From: DATDPY01 sp964395765
Lineage (GTDB): Bacteria; Bacteroidota; Bacteroidia; Cytophagales; Cyclobacteriaceae
Direction: 5' to 3'
Length of the DNA: 37,242 bases
NCBI GenBank assembly: GCA_964395765.1
Contig: CAYNCU010000011.1
Coordinates: 1 to 37,242, forward strand
The notes beneath the pieces are model-generated. The model was not told the origin of the DNA and searched no databases. It saw nothing but the letters and a program-made list of their open reading frames with translations. The translations under genes and the position numbers were made by a program. Of this stretch, positions 8,307-17,138 are shown in pieces (within the stretch, counting starts at the first letter, position 1; every line of letters begins with the position of its first letter).

Positions 8307-9704
8307 ATGAAGGATAACGAAAAAATAATACATCCCTATATTCCGAACTCGGCCCCGGTTAACAAGGAAAGGATGATGAAAGAAATTGGAATCCGGGACA
8401 TCGACGAATTATATTCCGATATTCCCGAGCGTCTCCGGTTCAGGGGGAAAATGAATATTCCCCCGGGGATAACTTCCGAACAGGAATTAAAAAAGCTGAT
8501 GACGGGTATTCTGAACCGGAATATTTCGTGTGAAGATAATCTCAGTTTCCTCGGCGGCGGCTGCGCTCAGCATTATGTTCCTGCCATTTGTGATGAAATA
8601 ACCGGTCGCGCCGAATTTCTCACGGCCTACGCAGGGGAACCTTATGAAGATCACGGACGCTTTCAGGCGCTGTTTGAATATGAAAGCCTGATGGCTGAAT
8701 TGCTTGATGTGGACGTTGTAAATGTGCCCACCTACGATTGGGGGCAAGCGGCCAGCAGTTCTGTCCGGATGGCCGGCAGGATTACCGGGCGAAGAGAAAT
8801 CCTGATTTCAGAAACTGTTTCGCCGGACCGGATGATGGTCATTAAAAATTATTGTGAACCGGTAATGAAAATCATACCCGTAAAATTTTCGGATAAAAAC
8901 GGCGGGATGGATTTGAATGACCTCAAATCCAAAACCGGCGACGAAACGGCAGGAATTTATTTCGAGAATCCTTCCTATCTCGGCTTCTTTGAAGAACAGG
9001 GATCCGCTATTTCAAAAATAATTCATAAGGCAGGTGGGGTGGTCATCGTGGGAACCGACCCTCTTTCCCTTGGAATTGTGGAACCTCCGGTGCGTTATGG
9101 CGCTGATATTACCTGTGGCGATATCCAGGGCCTCGGAAACCACATGTATCTTGGCGGATCTTTAGGCGGATTTATCGGTACCCGGGACGAAGAAAAATAT
9201 GTAATGGAATACGCCTGGCGCCTTTTCGGCATAGCCAGGACTTCTGAAAAAAACGAATGGGGCTTCGGGGATGTTGCCTATAACCGCACCTCTTTCGGAG
9301 CCAGGGAGAAAGGAAAAGAATTTGTAGGCACGGCAGCCGCATTATACGGCATATCCAGTGCCGTTTATCTTTCCCTGATGGGACCGCAGGGAATGTCGGA
9401 TCTCGGAAAGCTGATCCTTCAGAATTCTCTTTATGCCAGAAAAAAAATAGCCACCCTTCCCGGCGTGAGCCTGCGTTTCAATGCTCATTTTTTCAAGGAA
9501 TTCGTCGTTGACTTTTCGGGAACCGGAAAAAAAGTGGAGGATATTAACCGGTATCTCTTATCGGAGAATATTTATGGCGGTAAAGAACTTGGCAAGGATT
9601 TCCCGGCATTGACAAACTGTGCTTTGTATTGTGTGACGGAGATTCATTCCAGGTCAGACATTGACCGTTTGATTTCCGCATTGAACGAAGCTCTTCAACA
9701 GTAG
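8307..9704 (+). CDS. Divergent glycine dehydrogenase subunit 1-like protein (GcvPA-like)
   Basis: A 465-residue PLP-fold type I protein that aligns along its length with the alpha subunit of split glycine decarboxylase P-protein. The N-terminus has the IGIRDIDELYSDIPERLR pattern, followed by FLGGG..HYVPAICDEI, TAYAGEP, ADITCGDIQGLG (about 266-277) and LGGSLGGF. Motifs I know as nearly constant in genuine GcvPA have changed. The PYQxExSQGTLQ region reads EPYEDHGRFQ, and the REKATSNICTNQ stretch reads AREKGKEFVGTA (about 332-343). It lacks the PLP lysine, as alpha subunits do. The GcvPB-like partner follows after 22 bases, so a heterodimer is likely. No GcvT or GcvH gene is nearby. I call it GcvP-like and infer a different substrate. 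Confidence 0.8.
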   Translation: MKDNEKIIHPYIPNSAPVNKERMMKEIGIRDIDELYSDIPERLRFRGKMNIPPGITSEQELKKLMTGILNRNISCEDNLSFLGGGCAQHYVPAICDEITGRAEFLTAYAGEPYEDHGRFQALFEYESLMAELLDVDVVNVPTYDWGQAASSSVRMAGRITGRREILISETVSPDRMMVIKNYCEPVMKIIPVKFSDKNGGMDLNDLKSKTGDETAGIYFENPSYLGFFEEQGSAISKIIHKAGGVVIVGTDPLSLGIVEPPVRYGADITCGDIQGLGNHMYLGGSLGGFIGTRDEEKYVMEYAWRLFGIARTSEKNEWGFGDVAYNRTSFGAREKGKEFVGTAAALYGISSAVYLSLMGPQGMSDLGKLILQNSLYARKKIATLPGVSLRFNAHFFKEFVVDFSGTGKKVEDINRYLLSENIYGGKELGKDFPALTNCALYCVTEIHSRSDIDRLISALNEALQQ

Positions 9705-9726
9705 AACCGGTTTAAAATTGAAAATT

Positions 9727-11301
9727 ATGAATAGTAATAGCCATCATCATCTGAGAAATTTTCACCAGGCCAAGTGGGATGAGGAGGTGATTTTTCAGCT
9801 TCATTCACCCGGCGAGCGAGGGATCCTGGTGCCGGAAGCCGACCCGGAGATCCAAAGGGAAATCGGTGACGGAATATCCTCGCTTCCTGCAAATTTGATA
9901 AGGGAAAAAGCACCGGATCTTCCGGAAGTAGGGCAAATGAGGGTTCTTAAACATTATTTACGGCTCTCCCAACATACCCTCGGCGCCGACCTGAATATCG
10001 ATATTGGCCAGGGAACCTGTACTGTAAAATATAACCCCAAGATCAATGAGGTTTTTGTGAGGAGTCATAAAGCTTCAAAACTTCACCCTTACCAGGCAGA
10101 AGAAACCATTCAGGGCGCCTTGCAGATCATTTATGAAATGGATTTATTCCTGCGGGAGATTTCCGGCATGAGCCGGTTTTCCTTTCAGCCCAGTTCCGGC
10201 TCACATGCCATTCTGAATATGGCGTCCATTCTTTATAAATATCATGAATCACGGGGCGAACCACATCGCGATGAATTGATCACAACGATTTTTTCCCACC
10301 CCTCCGACGCGGCTGCAGCGGCTGTCAAAGGCTTTAAGATCATAACGATCTACCCGGATAAAAACGGTTACCCGGATTTAGAACAATTGAAAAATGCAAT
10401 CTCCCCGAGGACGGCTGGACTTTTCATCACCAACCCGGAGGATACTGGAATTTTCAATCCCGGAATTGATGAATTTACCAGGCTTATCCATGAGGCCGGC
10501 GGACTCTGTGGCTACGATCAGGCCAATGCCAACGGGATCCTTGGTATTACCCGTGCCCGGGATGCCGGTTTCGACATGTGTTTTTTCAACCTTCACAAAA
10601 CATTCGGATCGCCCCACGGTAGCGGCGGACCGGCAGCAGGCGCTCTCGGCGTAAGCAAGGAACTGGAAGAATACCTTCCCGTGCCACTGGTGGATTTTGA
10701 AAAAGATATGTACCGTTTAAAGTGGAACCTTAAAAATACGATCGGTAAAACCAGGACATTTTTCGGACCCTTCCCCGTTATCCTCAGGTCTTATGCCTGG
10801 ATCCGTAGCCTGGGAGCTGACGGATTGAATGAGGTTGCAAAAATTGCAGTGCTGAATAATAATTATATTTTAAAGAAGCTTACTTCCATACCCGGGGTGG
10901 AATCTGCCTTTTCCGGAGGGAAACACCGGATTGAACAGGTGCGCTATTCATGGGAAAAATTTCATCAGGATACGGGAGTTGATATTCATAACGTGATTTT
11001 CCGTATGTGTGATTTCGGATTTCATCTCTGGACCAGTCACCATCCTTTCATCGTTCCCGAACCCTGTACGATTGAGCCTACCGAATCCTATTCAAAGGCC
11101 GAACTCGATGAATATCTCGAAGGGCTCCGGTTTATTGCCGAAGAAGCCCGGAATGACCCGGAATCTGTGAAAAATGCCCCGCACAGGAGCGTTGTGCATA
11201 AAATTGACGAAAGCTGGTTCGATGACCCCGGCCAATGGGCCGTTACGTGGCGCGCCTTTATCAAAAAACACGGGAAGGATTTTTTTTCGGAGACAGATTA
11301 A
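9727..11301 (+). CDS. Divergent glycine dehydrogenase subunit 2-like protein (GcvPB-like)
   Basis: A 524-residue PLP enzyme from the ATG at 9727; a TTG nine bases upstream is a less likely start. The PLP lysine is Lys291 in NLHKTFGSPHGSGGP. LSxPGxRG and LPEV regions of genuine GcvPB are recognisable as LHSPGERG and DLPEVGQM. The LGSCTMKYNPK motif reads GQGTCTVKYNPK (about 94-105), and the highly conserved AHGTNPASA motif has become SHPSDAAAAA (about 190-199). The protein would therefore keep PLP chemistry with altered substrate or lipoyl-arm recognition. Together with the preceding GcvPA-like subunit it should form the enzyme. The GH42 gene starts 5 bases after its stop, so all four genes look like one operon. 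Confidence 0.82.
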   Translation: MNSNSHHHLRNFHQAKWDEEVIFQLHSPGERGILVPEADPEIQREIGDGISSLPANLIREKAPDLPEVGQMRVLKHYLRLSQHTLGADLNIDIGQGTCTVKYNPKINEVFVRSHKASKLHPYQAEETIQGALQIIYEMDLFLREISGMSRFSFQPSSGSHAILNMASILYKYHESRGEPHRDELITTIFSHPSDAAAAAVKGFKIITIYPDKNGYPDLEQLKNAISPRTAGLFITNPEDTGIFNPGIDEFTRLIHEAGGLCGYDQANANGILGITRARDAGFDMCFFNLHKTFGSPHGSGGPAAGALGVSKELEEYLPVPLVDFEKDMYRLKWNLKNTIGKTRTFFGPFPVILRSYAWIRSLGADGLNEVAKIAVLNNNYILKKLTSIPGVESAFSGGKHRIEQVRYSWEKFHQDTGVDIHNVIFRMCDFGFHLWTSHHPFIVPEPCTIEPTESYSKAELDEYLEGLRFIAEEARNDPESVKNAPHRSVVHKIDESWFDDPGQWAVTWRAFIKKHGKDFFSETD

Positions 11302-11306
11302 AATAA

Positions 11307-13454
11307 ATGAAATACAAAATTCATATCCCGAAAATTTTCATTGTAATGTTTCTGACCGTTGGCTTTGTTCTTCCGGTAGACAGGATCGTCGCGCAAAGTC
11401 ATACAATTACCGGGAACGGGGTATCGGTAAAAGCGGCTCAGAATTTTTTCCCTGAAAAGGACCTGATGCAAATCGGGGTATATTATTACCCGGAGCAATG
11501 GCCGCGGGATGAGTGGGCCCGCGACTTTAAAAATATTACTTCCTTTGGTTTTGAATTTACGCATATGGCGGAATTCTCCTGGACTTTTCTTGAACCTGAA
11601 GAAGGGCATTATGATTTTTCCTGGCTGGATTCGGCCATTGACCTGGCTGCCAAAGCCGGATTAAAGGTCATTCTATGTACACCCTCCTTATGTCCGCCAG
11701 CCTGGATGGGAAATAAGTATCCTGAAATCTATTTGGTAGGCGCTGACGGCAGACGACGTGAACATGGTATTCGCGCCAATGCATCCCTTTCGGATCCGAA
11801 GTACAGGGAATTTGTCGATAAGATCGTAACGGCGATGGCCGAACATTACGGAAAGGATAAAAGGATCTGGGGTTGGCAGCTTGATAATGAACCATTGGCT
11901 ACTCCGGATTACAGTCCGGCTGCAAGAAAAGCTTTTCAGCAATGGCTTGAGAAGCGTTACGTGACGATAGATAAACTGAATGATGTTTGGGACGGCAGTT
12001 TCTGGAGCACGAGATATGACAATTTTGAGGAGGTGCTTATTCCGAATGCTTCCATGAACGAAGAGGATAAACTGAGCCCGCATGCCTTGCTTGATTTTCA
12101 ACGATTCACGGCTGACGTCACAGCTGATTTTATTGACAGGCAGGCAGATGTTCTCAGGAAATATATCCTGCCCGATCAATGGATAACGACCAATTACCTT
12201 AATGTGAGTGTTTCGGCAGATCCGCGATTAACCACCCATATCGATTTCCCGACGTTCACGATGTACCCGGTCAGTGGTAAAAATATACTGGGAGGAATTA
12301 ATTTTCGCACCGGTATTCCATACCGGATTTACGAAGCTTGTGATTATTACCGGCCGATCGACGGCGTCACCGGAATTATGGAACTTCAACCCGGCCAGGT
12401 CAATTGGGCGCCGGTAAACCCGCAGTTATTACCCGGAACGGTTCACATGTGGATCATGCAGGCTTTCGGAGGCGGTTGCTCCTTTGTATGTACCTATCGC
12501 TACAGGCACCCGCTGAAGGGTAGTGAAATGTATCATGAAGGTATAGTCGGTACCGACGGAGTAACTCTTTCGGAAGGAGGGAGGGAATTTGTGCAATCCA
12601 TGAAGGAAATGAAAATGCTTCGTGATCAATATGATCCTTCATCGAAGATGCCACAAAAGCTGGCGTTAAGAGAAACGGCAATTTTATGGAACCATGAGAA
12701 TATGTGGGACCTTGATATACAGCCGCAAACGACGCTATGGGATACATGGAAAATCAGAAATACGTATACATCGGCGGTAAAATCAACCGGGGCCCCCATG
12801 GATTTTATTTCCGAAAATGACGATTTCACAAAATATCCGGTTTTAATCGCACCGGTCTATGAACTGGTGGATGAATCGTTGATCAGGAAGCTGAAAGACT
12901 ATGTCGAACAAGGGGGCCACCTGGTGCTGACCTGTCGGTCAGGGCAGAAGGACAGGAACGGTCATTTTTTCGAATCTCCCCTGGGATCCGTTATTCAACC
13001 GCTGATAGGGGCGAAGGTCGATTATTCCGACATGCTTCCCCCGGATACAAAAGGAACGGTAAAAGCCGGAGACAGTTCCTACACCTGGAATACCTGGGGT
13101 GAAGTCCTTACACCCTTCAGGGGAACGGAAGTTCTCGCTGAATATGGTGATCAATATTATGCCGGCATGGCTGCGGCGGTTACAAAAAAATCAGGAAAAG
13201 GAAGTGTAACCTATATCGGGGTGGTTACTTCGAATGGAATGTTGGAAAGGCGGCTCATTCGCGGAGTTTACCAAAGGGCGAATATTCCGATTGATGACCT
13301 CCCGAAAGGCGTATATGTAGCCTGGAGGGACGGATTTTTTACAGGCGTAAATTATACGGGAGATACCGTTTCGCTTCCCACACCTCAGGGCGCTAAAATT
13401 CTCATCGGGTCTAATCCTGTTCTACCTGCGGGCGCCGTGATCTGGAAAGAATAG
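11307..13454 (+). CDS. Secreted GH42-type beta-galactosidase
   Basis: A 715-residue glycoside hydrolase with a long N-terminal signal peptide (hydrophobic segment about 10-24, cleavage near AQ at 29-30), so it is exported. The (beta/alpha)8 domain runs from about 55 to 430 with IGVYYYPEQWP, the acid/base Glu195 in WQLDNEP and the nucleophile Glu359 in GIMELQPGQVNW, both typical of GH42. A beta-galactosidase trimerisation-like domain (about 470-640, YPVLIAPVYELVDESLIRKL) and a small C-terminal beta domain follow. Substrates are probably beta-D-galactosides or alpha-L-arabinopyranosides. It sits 5 bases after the GcvPB-like gene, an unusual pairing. The length is close to the family norm of about 650-700 plus a signal peptide. 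Confidence 0.9.
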   Translation: MKYKIHIPKIFIVMFLTVGFVLPVDRIVAQSHTITGNGVSVKAAQNFFPEKDLMQIGVYYYPEQWPRDEWARDFKNITSFGFEFTHMAEFSWTFLEPEEGHYDFSWLDSAIDLAAKAGLKVILCTPSLCPPAWMGNKYPEIYLVGADGRRREHGIRANASLSDPKYREFVDKIVTAMAEHYGKDKRIWGWQLDNEPLATPDYSPAARKAFQQWLEKRYVTIDKLNDVWDGSFWSTRYDNFEEVLIPNASMNEEDKLSPHALLDFQRFTADVTADFIDRQADVLRKYILPDQWITTNYLNVSVSADPRLTTHIDFPTFTMYPVSGKNILGGINFRTGIPYRIYEACDYYRPIDGVTGIMELQPGQVNWAPVNPQLLPGTVHMWIMQAFGGGCSFVCTYRYRHPLKGSEMYHEGIVGTDGVTLSEGGREFVQSMKEMKMLRDQYDPSSKMPQKLALRETAILWNHENMWDLDIQPQTTLWDTWKIRNTYTSAVKSTGAPMDFISENDDFTKYPVLIAPVYELVDESLIRKLKDYVEQGGHLVLTCRSGQKDRNGHFFESPLGSVIQPLIGAKVDYSDMLPPDTKGTVKAGDSSYTWNTWGEVLTPFRGTEVLAEYGDQYYAGMAAAVTKKSGKGSVTYIGVVTSNGMLERRLIRGVYQRANIPIDDLPKGVYVAWRDGFFTGVNYTGDTVSLPTPQGAKILIGSNPVLPAGAVIWKE

Positions 13455-13473
13455 GAAGAATGAGATAATAAGA

Positions 13474-13503
13474 TTCTGATATATCCGGCAAAGATTATCT
13501 TTG
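13474..13503 (+). promoter_or_regulatory. Candidate Bacteroidota promoter for the ABC-F gene
   Basis: TATCTTTG at 13496-13503 matches the TAnnTTTG -7 box of Bacteroidota housekeeping promoters. An imperfect TTCTG element lies 17 bases upstream (13474-13478). Transcription would start near 13510, leaving a short leader before the ATG at 13523. This suggests the ABC-F gene is transcribed separately from the operon before it. Confidence 0.45.
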
Positions 13504-13522
13504 TTCTCTATAATAAAATTGG

Positions 13523-15415
13523 ATGAACAATTATCTCCGTGTCGAAGATGCTTTTAAATCATTTGGCGATATCAACCTCCTGAACAAGGTTACTTTTTGG
13601 ATCAATCAAGGAGACAAGGTAGCGTTGATTGCCAAAAACGGAGCCGGAAAATCAACCTTGCTGAATATTCTGACCGGAAAAGATTCTTTCGACTCGGGAA
13701 ATTTATACCTCAATAAAGATATCAAAGTCGGTTATCTTGAGCAAGATCCTCATTTTGATGAAAACCTGACATTATTTCAAGCCGTTTACGGTGCCCCGGG
13801 CGAACTCATGGAAACAGTAGCGGAATATGAGCGGTCACTTCATGCACATAATGAAAAAAAACTGGAAAAAGCGATCGCTGCTATGGATTATTACCAGGCC
13901 TGGGACCTCGAGATAAAAATTAAAAATATGCTTGAGGTCTTTAAATTGAGCGATCATGAACAATTGGTTGGGAAATTATCCGGCGGACAGGTAAAGCGGC
14001 TTGCGTTGGTGGTGACGCTCATCAACGATCCTGATTTTCTAATCATGGATGAACCGACCAATCATCTTGACCTCGAGATGATCGAGTGGCTGGAAGATTA
14101 CCTGACCCAATCCCGGGTTACATTACTGATGGTTACCCATGACCGGTATTTTCTTGACCGGATTTGTAATGATATTATTGAAATTGATGAGAAGGAAATT
14201 TATTTCTATGCGGGGAATTATTCTTATTACCTTCAGCACCACGAAGAACGTATTTTGAGTAAAGTGCAAACAGCCGGGAAGGCGCAAAACCTGCTTCGGA
14301 AGGAGTTGGAATGGATGCGACGTATGCCAAAAGCAAGAACAACCAAGGCCCGGTACCGGATCGATGCTTTTTATGATCTGCAAAAACAATCGCACTACCG
14401 ACGTAACGATAAAAAGGTGGAAATGAATGTGTCTACTTCACGGCTCGGGAAAAAAATCCTGGTACTGGATCAGATCACCAAACATTTTGGCGAAAAAAAA
14501 ATTCTTGAACACTTCTCATACACCTTCATCCGGAAAGAAAAAATTGGAATTATCGGCCCTAATGGTTCCGGGAAAACTACTTTTTTAAATCTTGTTACGG
14601 GGAATTTGACGCCGGATTCCGGTAAAATTGAACAGGGAGAAACTGTGGTTTACGGGTATTATCAACAGCAGGGACTTGATTTTAAACCCGGCCGGCGGGT
14701 TGTCGATATTCTGAAGGAAATTGCTGAAGTGGTTACCCTGGCTGACGGCAGTCAGTTATCGGTCACTGAGTTCCTCAATCAATTCCTCTTTACGCCCGAA
14801 CTGCAATACGTGTATGTCGAAAAACTAAGCGGCGGTGAAAAACGACGGCTCTACCTGATGACGCTCCTGATGCGAAATCCGAATTTCCTGGTCCTTGATG
14901 AGCCCACCAATGATTTTGATATTGTTACCCTGAATGTTTTAGAAGAATACCTATCAAAATTCGGCGGTTGCGTGATCATCGTATCGCATGACCGGTTTTT
15001 TATGGACAAGCTGGTCGATCACCTTTTTATATTCGAAGGAAACGGGGTGGTTTATGACTTTCCCGGAAACTACAGTGATTACCGTGCTTCCCGGAAAAAA
15101 CAGGAAATTGAAGAGCATCGGAAGGAACTTAAGATCAAGCCAAAAACTTCAAATACCGTTTCACGAGCTCATGCAGATTCGAAAAAAAGGAAATTAAGTT
15201 TTAAAGAAATAAAAGAACTTGAAATGCTTTCTTCCGAAATTGAATTGCTTGAAAAGGAAAAAGTACAACTCGAAACAGAAATGTCCGGAGGTACCCTGGG
15301 TCATGAAGATCTCCTCGCACGCTCGCAACGCCTGGGCTTACTTATTCAAATTATCGATACTAAAAGCGACCGTTGGCTGGAACTAAGTGAAATAAAGGAA
15401 TCCAGTGAGAAATAG
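13523..15415 (+). CDS. uup: ABC-F family ATPase, Uup type
   Basis: A 630-residue cytosolic protein with two ATPase domains and no membrane segments. Domain 1 has KNGAGKST (38-45, with Ala37 in place of the first Walker A Gly), LSGGQ and LIMDEPTNHLD. Domain 2 has GPNGSGKTT, LSGGEKRR and LVLDEPTNDFD. The interdomain linker contains WMRRMPKARTTKARYRID, a pattern characteristic of Uup. The C-terminal tail (about 530-625) is charged, with a predicted coiled coil (KEIKELEMLSSEIELLEKEK), which in Uup contacts nucleic acid. ABC-F proteins of this branch act on ribosomes or branched DNA intermediates and reduce precise transposon excision in E. coli. It is not an antibiotic-resistance type by any feature I can see. 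It is probably monocistronic and converges on the GlxA-like gene. Confidence 0.88.
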   Translation: MNNYLRVEDAFKSFGDINLLNKVTFWINQGDKVALIAKNGAGKSTLLNILTGKDSFDSGNLYLNKDIKVGYLEQDPHFDENLTLFQAVYGAPGELMETVAEYERSLHAHNEKKLEKAIAAMDYYQAWDLEIKIKNMLEVFKLSDHEQLVGKLSGGQVKRLALVVTLINDPDFLIMDEPTNHLDLEMIEWLEDYLTQSRVTLLMVTHDRYFLDRICNDIIEIDEKEIYFYAGNYSYYLQHHEERILSKVQTAGKAQNLLRKELEWMRRMPKARTTKARYRIDAFYDLQKQSHYRRNDKKVEMNVSTSRLGKKILVLDQITKHFGEKKILEHFSYTFIRKEKIGIIGPNGSGKTTFLNLVTGNLTPDSGKIEQGETVVYGYYQQQGLDFKPGRRVVDILKEIAEVVTLADGSQLSVTEFLNQFLFTPELQYVYVEKLSGGEKRRLYLMTLLMRNPNFLVLDEPTNDFDIVTLNVLEEYLSKFGGCVIIVSHDRFFMDKLVDHLFIFEGNGVVYDFPGNYSDYRASRKKQEIEEHRKELKIKPKTSNTVSRAHADSKKRKLSFKEIKELEMLSSEIELLEKEKVQLETEMSGGTLGHEDLLARSQRLGLLIQIIDTKSDRWLELSEIKESSEK

Positions 15416-15531
15416 AAATTGCAACAAAACTCCAACCGGATGAAATCTGACCTGGCGAACACCTGTTCGTTTGGAAATTATATGATTTTAATTTTGCTGT
15501 AATACAGGTGAACAAATAGAAAATGAAATCC

Positions 15532-15579
15532 AATCGGGCAACGATAATTAAATTTCTAAATTAAATGATTTGCCCGATT
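15532..15579. terminator. Inverted repeat between convergent genes
   Basis: AATCGGGCAA (15532-15541) and TTGCCCGATT (15570-15579) form a 10-base-pair perfect stem with a 28-base A/T-rich loop. The right arm touches the stop codon of the GlxA-like gene, and the ABC-F gene ends 116 bases to the left. It could act as a shared terminator, although no long T run follows on either strand. Confidence 0.4.
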
Positions 15580-16559
15580 TAAACCGTTTGCCAGAGCTTA
15601 TTATATTTATTCCTGTATTCAACAGGAGTGAGGCCGGTAATCTTTTTAAAAACAGTCCGGAATGCTTTTGTATCCGTATAACCTACATCAAACATCACTT
15701 CATTGATATTCTTCCGGCTCGATTCAAAGCTTCTTTTGGCCGCTTCAACCTTTACACGCTGAATATATTCAATGGCCGTATTATTGGTGGCTTTTTTAAA
15801 TCTTCTTTCGAAACTTCTTCGTCCGATAGCGAATTTTTCGCATAACTCTTCCACGGTGATCCTTTCCTGGAAATTTTTTTCTATGTATTCCTGGGCCTTT
15901 CTAACCTCCGGATCGTTATGTTCCTTCTGCCCCTTGAACATGGCAAAGGCGGCCTGGCTATCCCGGTCGATATCGATGGCAAAATATTTGGAAGCTAAAA
16001 TGGCCAGCTCGCGGCTGGTGTATTTTTCGACGAGGTACAACAGCAGGTTCCAGTAAGAATTCGCGCCGCCACTGGAATACAGTCTTTTTTCTTCCGTCAC
16101 GATGCTTCCGTCAACAACTTCAACCTCTGGGAACATTTCCATTAACTCACTGCCGAATCCCCAGTGGGTGGAACATTTTTTTCCGTTGAGCAAGCCGGTG
16201 GATGCCAGCAGGAAAGCGCCTACACAAAGCGAGGCAACTTCCGCTCCATTATTATATTGCTGTACAATCCACGGGATAAAGGCTTTATTTTTTGAAACCG
16301 CATTTTTCATATCCCCAAACAATGCCGGAATGAGCACCAGGTCGGTTTTCTTCACGTCCCTGGCCAGCATGTCGGTTTGAACGATATACGTTCCGCCGTT
16401 CAGCTTTACATTTTTTTTAAGCCCGACCAACTGGACATTAAAATAAGGCGGTTTTCCGGAAGCCGCTAAAAACTGGTTGATCGTTGAAAATAAATAACGG
16501 GGATCGGCGATGGCCTGCATCACCGACGACTCCGGGACGAGTATGGATACATTTTTCAT
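15579..16559 (-). CDS. GlxA-family AraC-type transcriptional regulator
   Basis: A 326-residue regulator. Residues about 1-190 form a DJ-1/PfpI (class I glutamine amidotransferase-like) sensor domain with the nucleophile-elbow cysteine in SLCVGAFLLA. Residues about 220-320 are an AraC DNA-binding domain with two helix-turn-helix motifs (TVEELCEKFAIGRRSFERRFKK, and INEVMFDVGYTDTKAFRTVFKKITGLTPVEYR). The ligand is unknown. In this family the sensor domain is usually catalytically dead and binds small metabolites. The gene is divergent from the VOC/DoxX cluster with a 139-base shared region, so that cluster is its most likely target. The ATG at 16559 gives the standard beta-strand start (KNVSILVPE). 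Confidence 0.88.
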   Translation of the reverse strand: MKNVSILVPESSVMQAIADPRYLFSTINQFLAASGKPPYFNVQLVGLKKNVKLNGGTYIVQTDMLARDVKKTDLVLIPALFGDMKNAVSKNKAFIPWIVQQYNNGAEVASLCVGAFLLASTGLLNGKKCSTHWGFGSELMEMFPEVEVVDGSIVTEEKRLYSSGGANSYWNLLLYLVEKYTSRELAILASKYFAIDIDRDSQAAFAMFKGQKEHNDPEVRKAQEYIEKNFQERITVEELCEKFAIGRRSFERRFKKATNNTAIEYIQRVKVEAAKRSFESSRKNINEVMFDVGYTDTKAFRTVFKKITGLTPVEYRNKYNKLWQTV

Positions 16560-16698
16560 AGCCTAAAGATATAAATAACGCCTGTCGTAATCAACCCCTT
16601 ATAATGTCGTTTTTACACATCTTATAAATTAAGCTTGTCGCCTAGGTTTGCAGGGTCAAGTTATCAAATAAGATACAATAAAATAAAAATACTGATCA
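16560..16698. promoter_or_regulatory. Divergent promoter region, GlxA-like / VOC cluster
   Basis: This 139-base region separates the regulator from the VOC gene and must carry promoters in both directions. TAGGTTTG at 16643-16650 fits the TAnnTTTG -7 box for the plus strand, but no good -33 TTTG lies at the expected distance. I cannot identify an AraC operator repeat by eye. Confidence 0.35.
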
Positions 16699-17115
16699 AT
16701 GGCACGGATTAATACCTATTTAACTTTTAACGGAAACTGCAGGGAAGCCATGAATTTTTACCGGGATTGCCTGGGGGGTAAACTCTCCTTTCAAACTGTT
16801 GGCGAATCTCCGCTTTCATCAAAAATGCCGGTTAAAATGAAAAACTGTATCCTGCATGCCACCTTATTGAAAGGAGATCTGATCCTCCAGGCAACCGATA
16901 TGACCGGGGACAGCAGGCTGTCGAAAGGTAATTCGGTTTCCCTGCTGCTGGATTGTAACAGTGAAAGGGAGATAAGAACCTTTTACCATAAGTTATCTTC
17001 CGGGGGGCAACAGACGCATCCCCTGGAAGTTTCATTCTGGGGAGCCATTCTTGGCAACCTGATCGACAAATACGACCATCACTGGCTGTTGCATTACGAT
17101 AAAAATAAATCTTAA
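16699..17115 (+). CDS. VOC superfamily protein (PhnB/YjdN-like)
   Basis: A 138-residue small cytosolic protein of the glyoxalase/bleomycin-resistance (VOC) superfamily. It begins with the strand-loop pattern RINTYLTFNGNCREAMNFYRDCLGG common to PhnB/YjdN relatives. ILHATLLKGDLILQATDM in the middle and a C-terminal FWGAILGNLIDKYDHHWLLHY complete the paired beta-alpha-beta-beta-beta units. Enzyme function is unknown, because metal ligands in this subfamily are often missing. It is first in a plus-strand cluster, with the DoxX-like gene following after 23 bases, and is probably controlled by the divergent GlxA-like regulator. Confidence 0.85.
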   Translation: MARINTYLTFNGNCREAMNFYRDCLGGKLSFQTVGESPLSSKMPVKMKNCILHATLLKGDLILQATDMTGDSRLSKGNSVSLLLDCNSEREIRTFYHKLSSGGQQTHPLEVSFWGAILGNLIDKYDHHWLLHYDKNKS

Positions 17116-17138
17116 TAACCAAACTAAAACCTATCAAC

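Noticed and set aside
9718..9726. TTG start nine bases upstream for the GcvPB-like gene
   Set aside because: An ATG follows at 9727 and the extra three residues add nothing conserved.
8307..11301. Ordinary glycine cleavage system genes
   Set aside because: Both subunits have lost near-constant P-protein motifs, and no gcvT, gcvH or lpd gene is present in the window.
16643..16650. TAGGTTTG as a firm promoter for the VOC cluster
   Set aside because: The -7 box matches but no -33 element stands at the right distance, so it is only mentioned within the divergent region.
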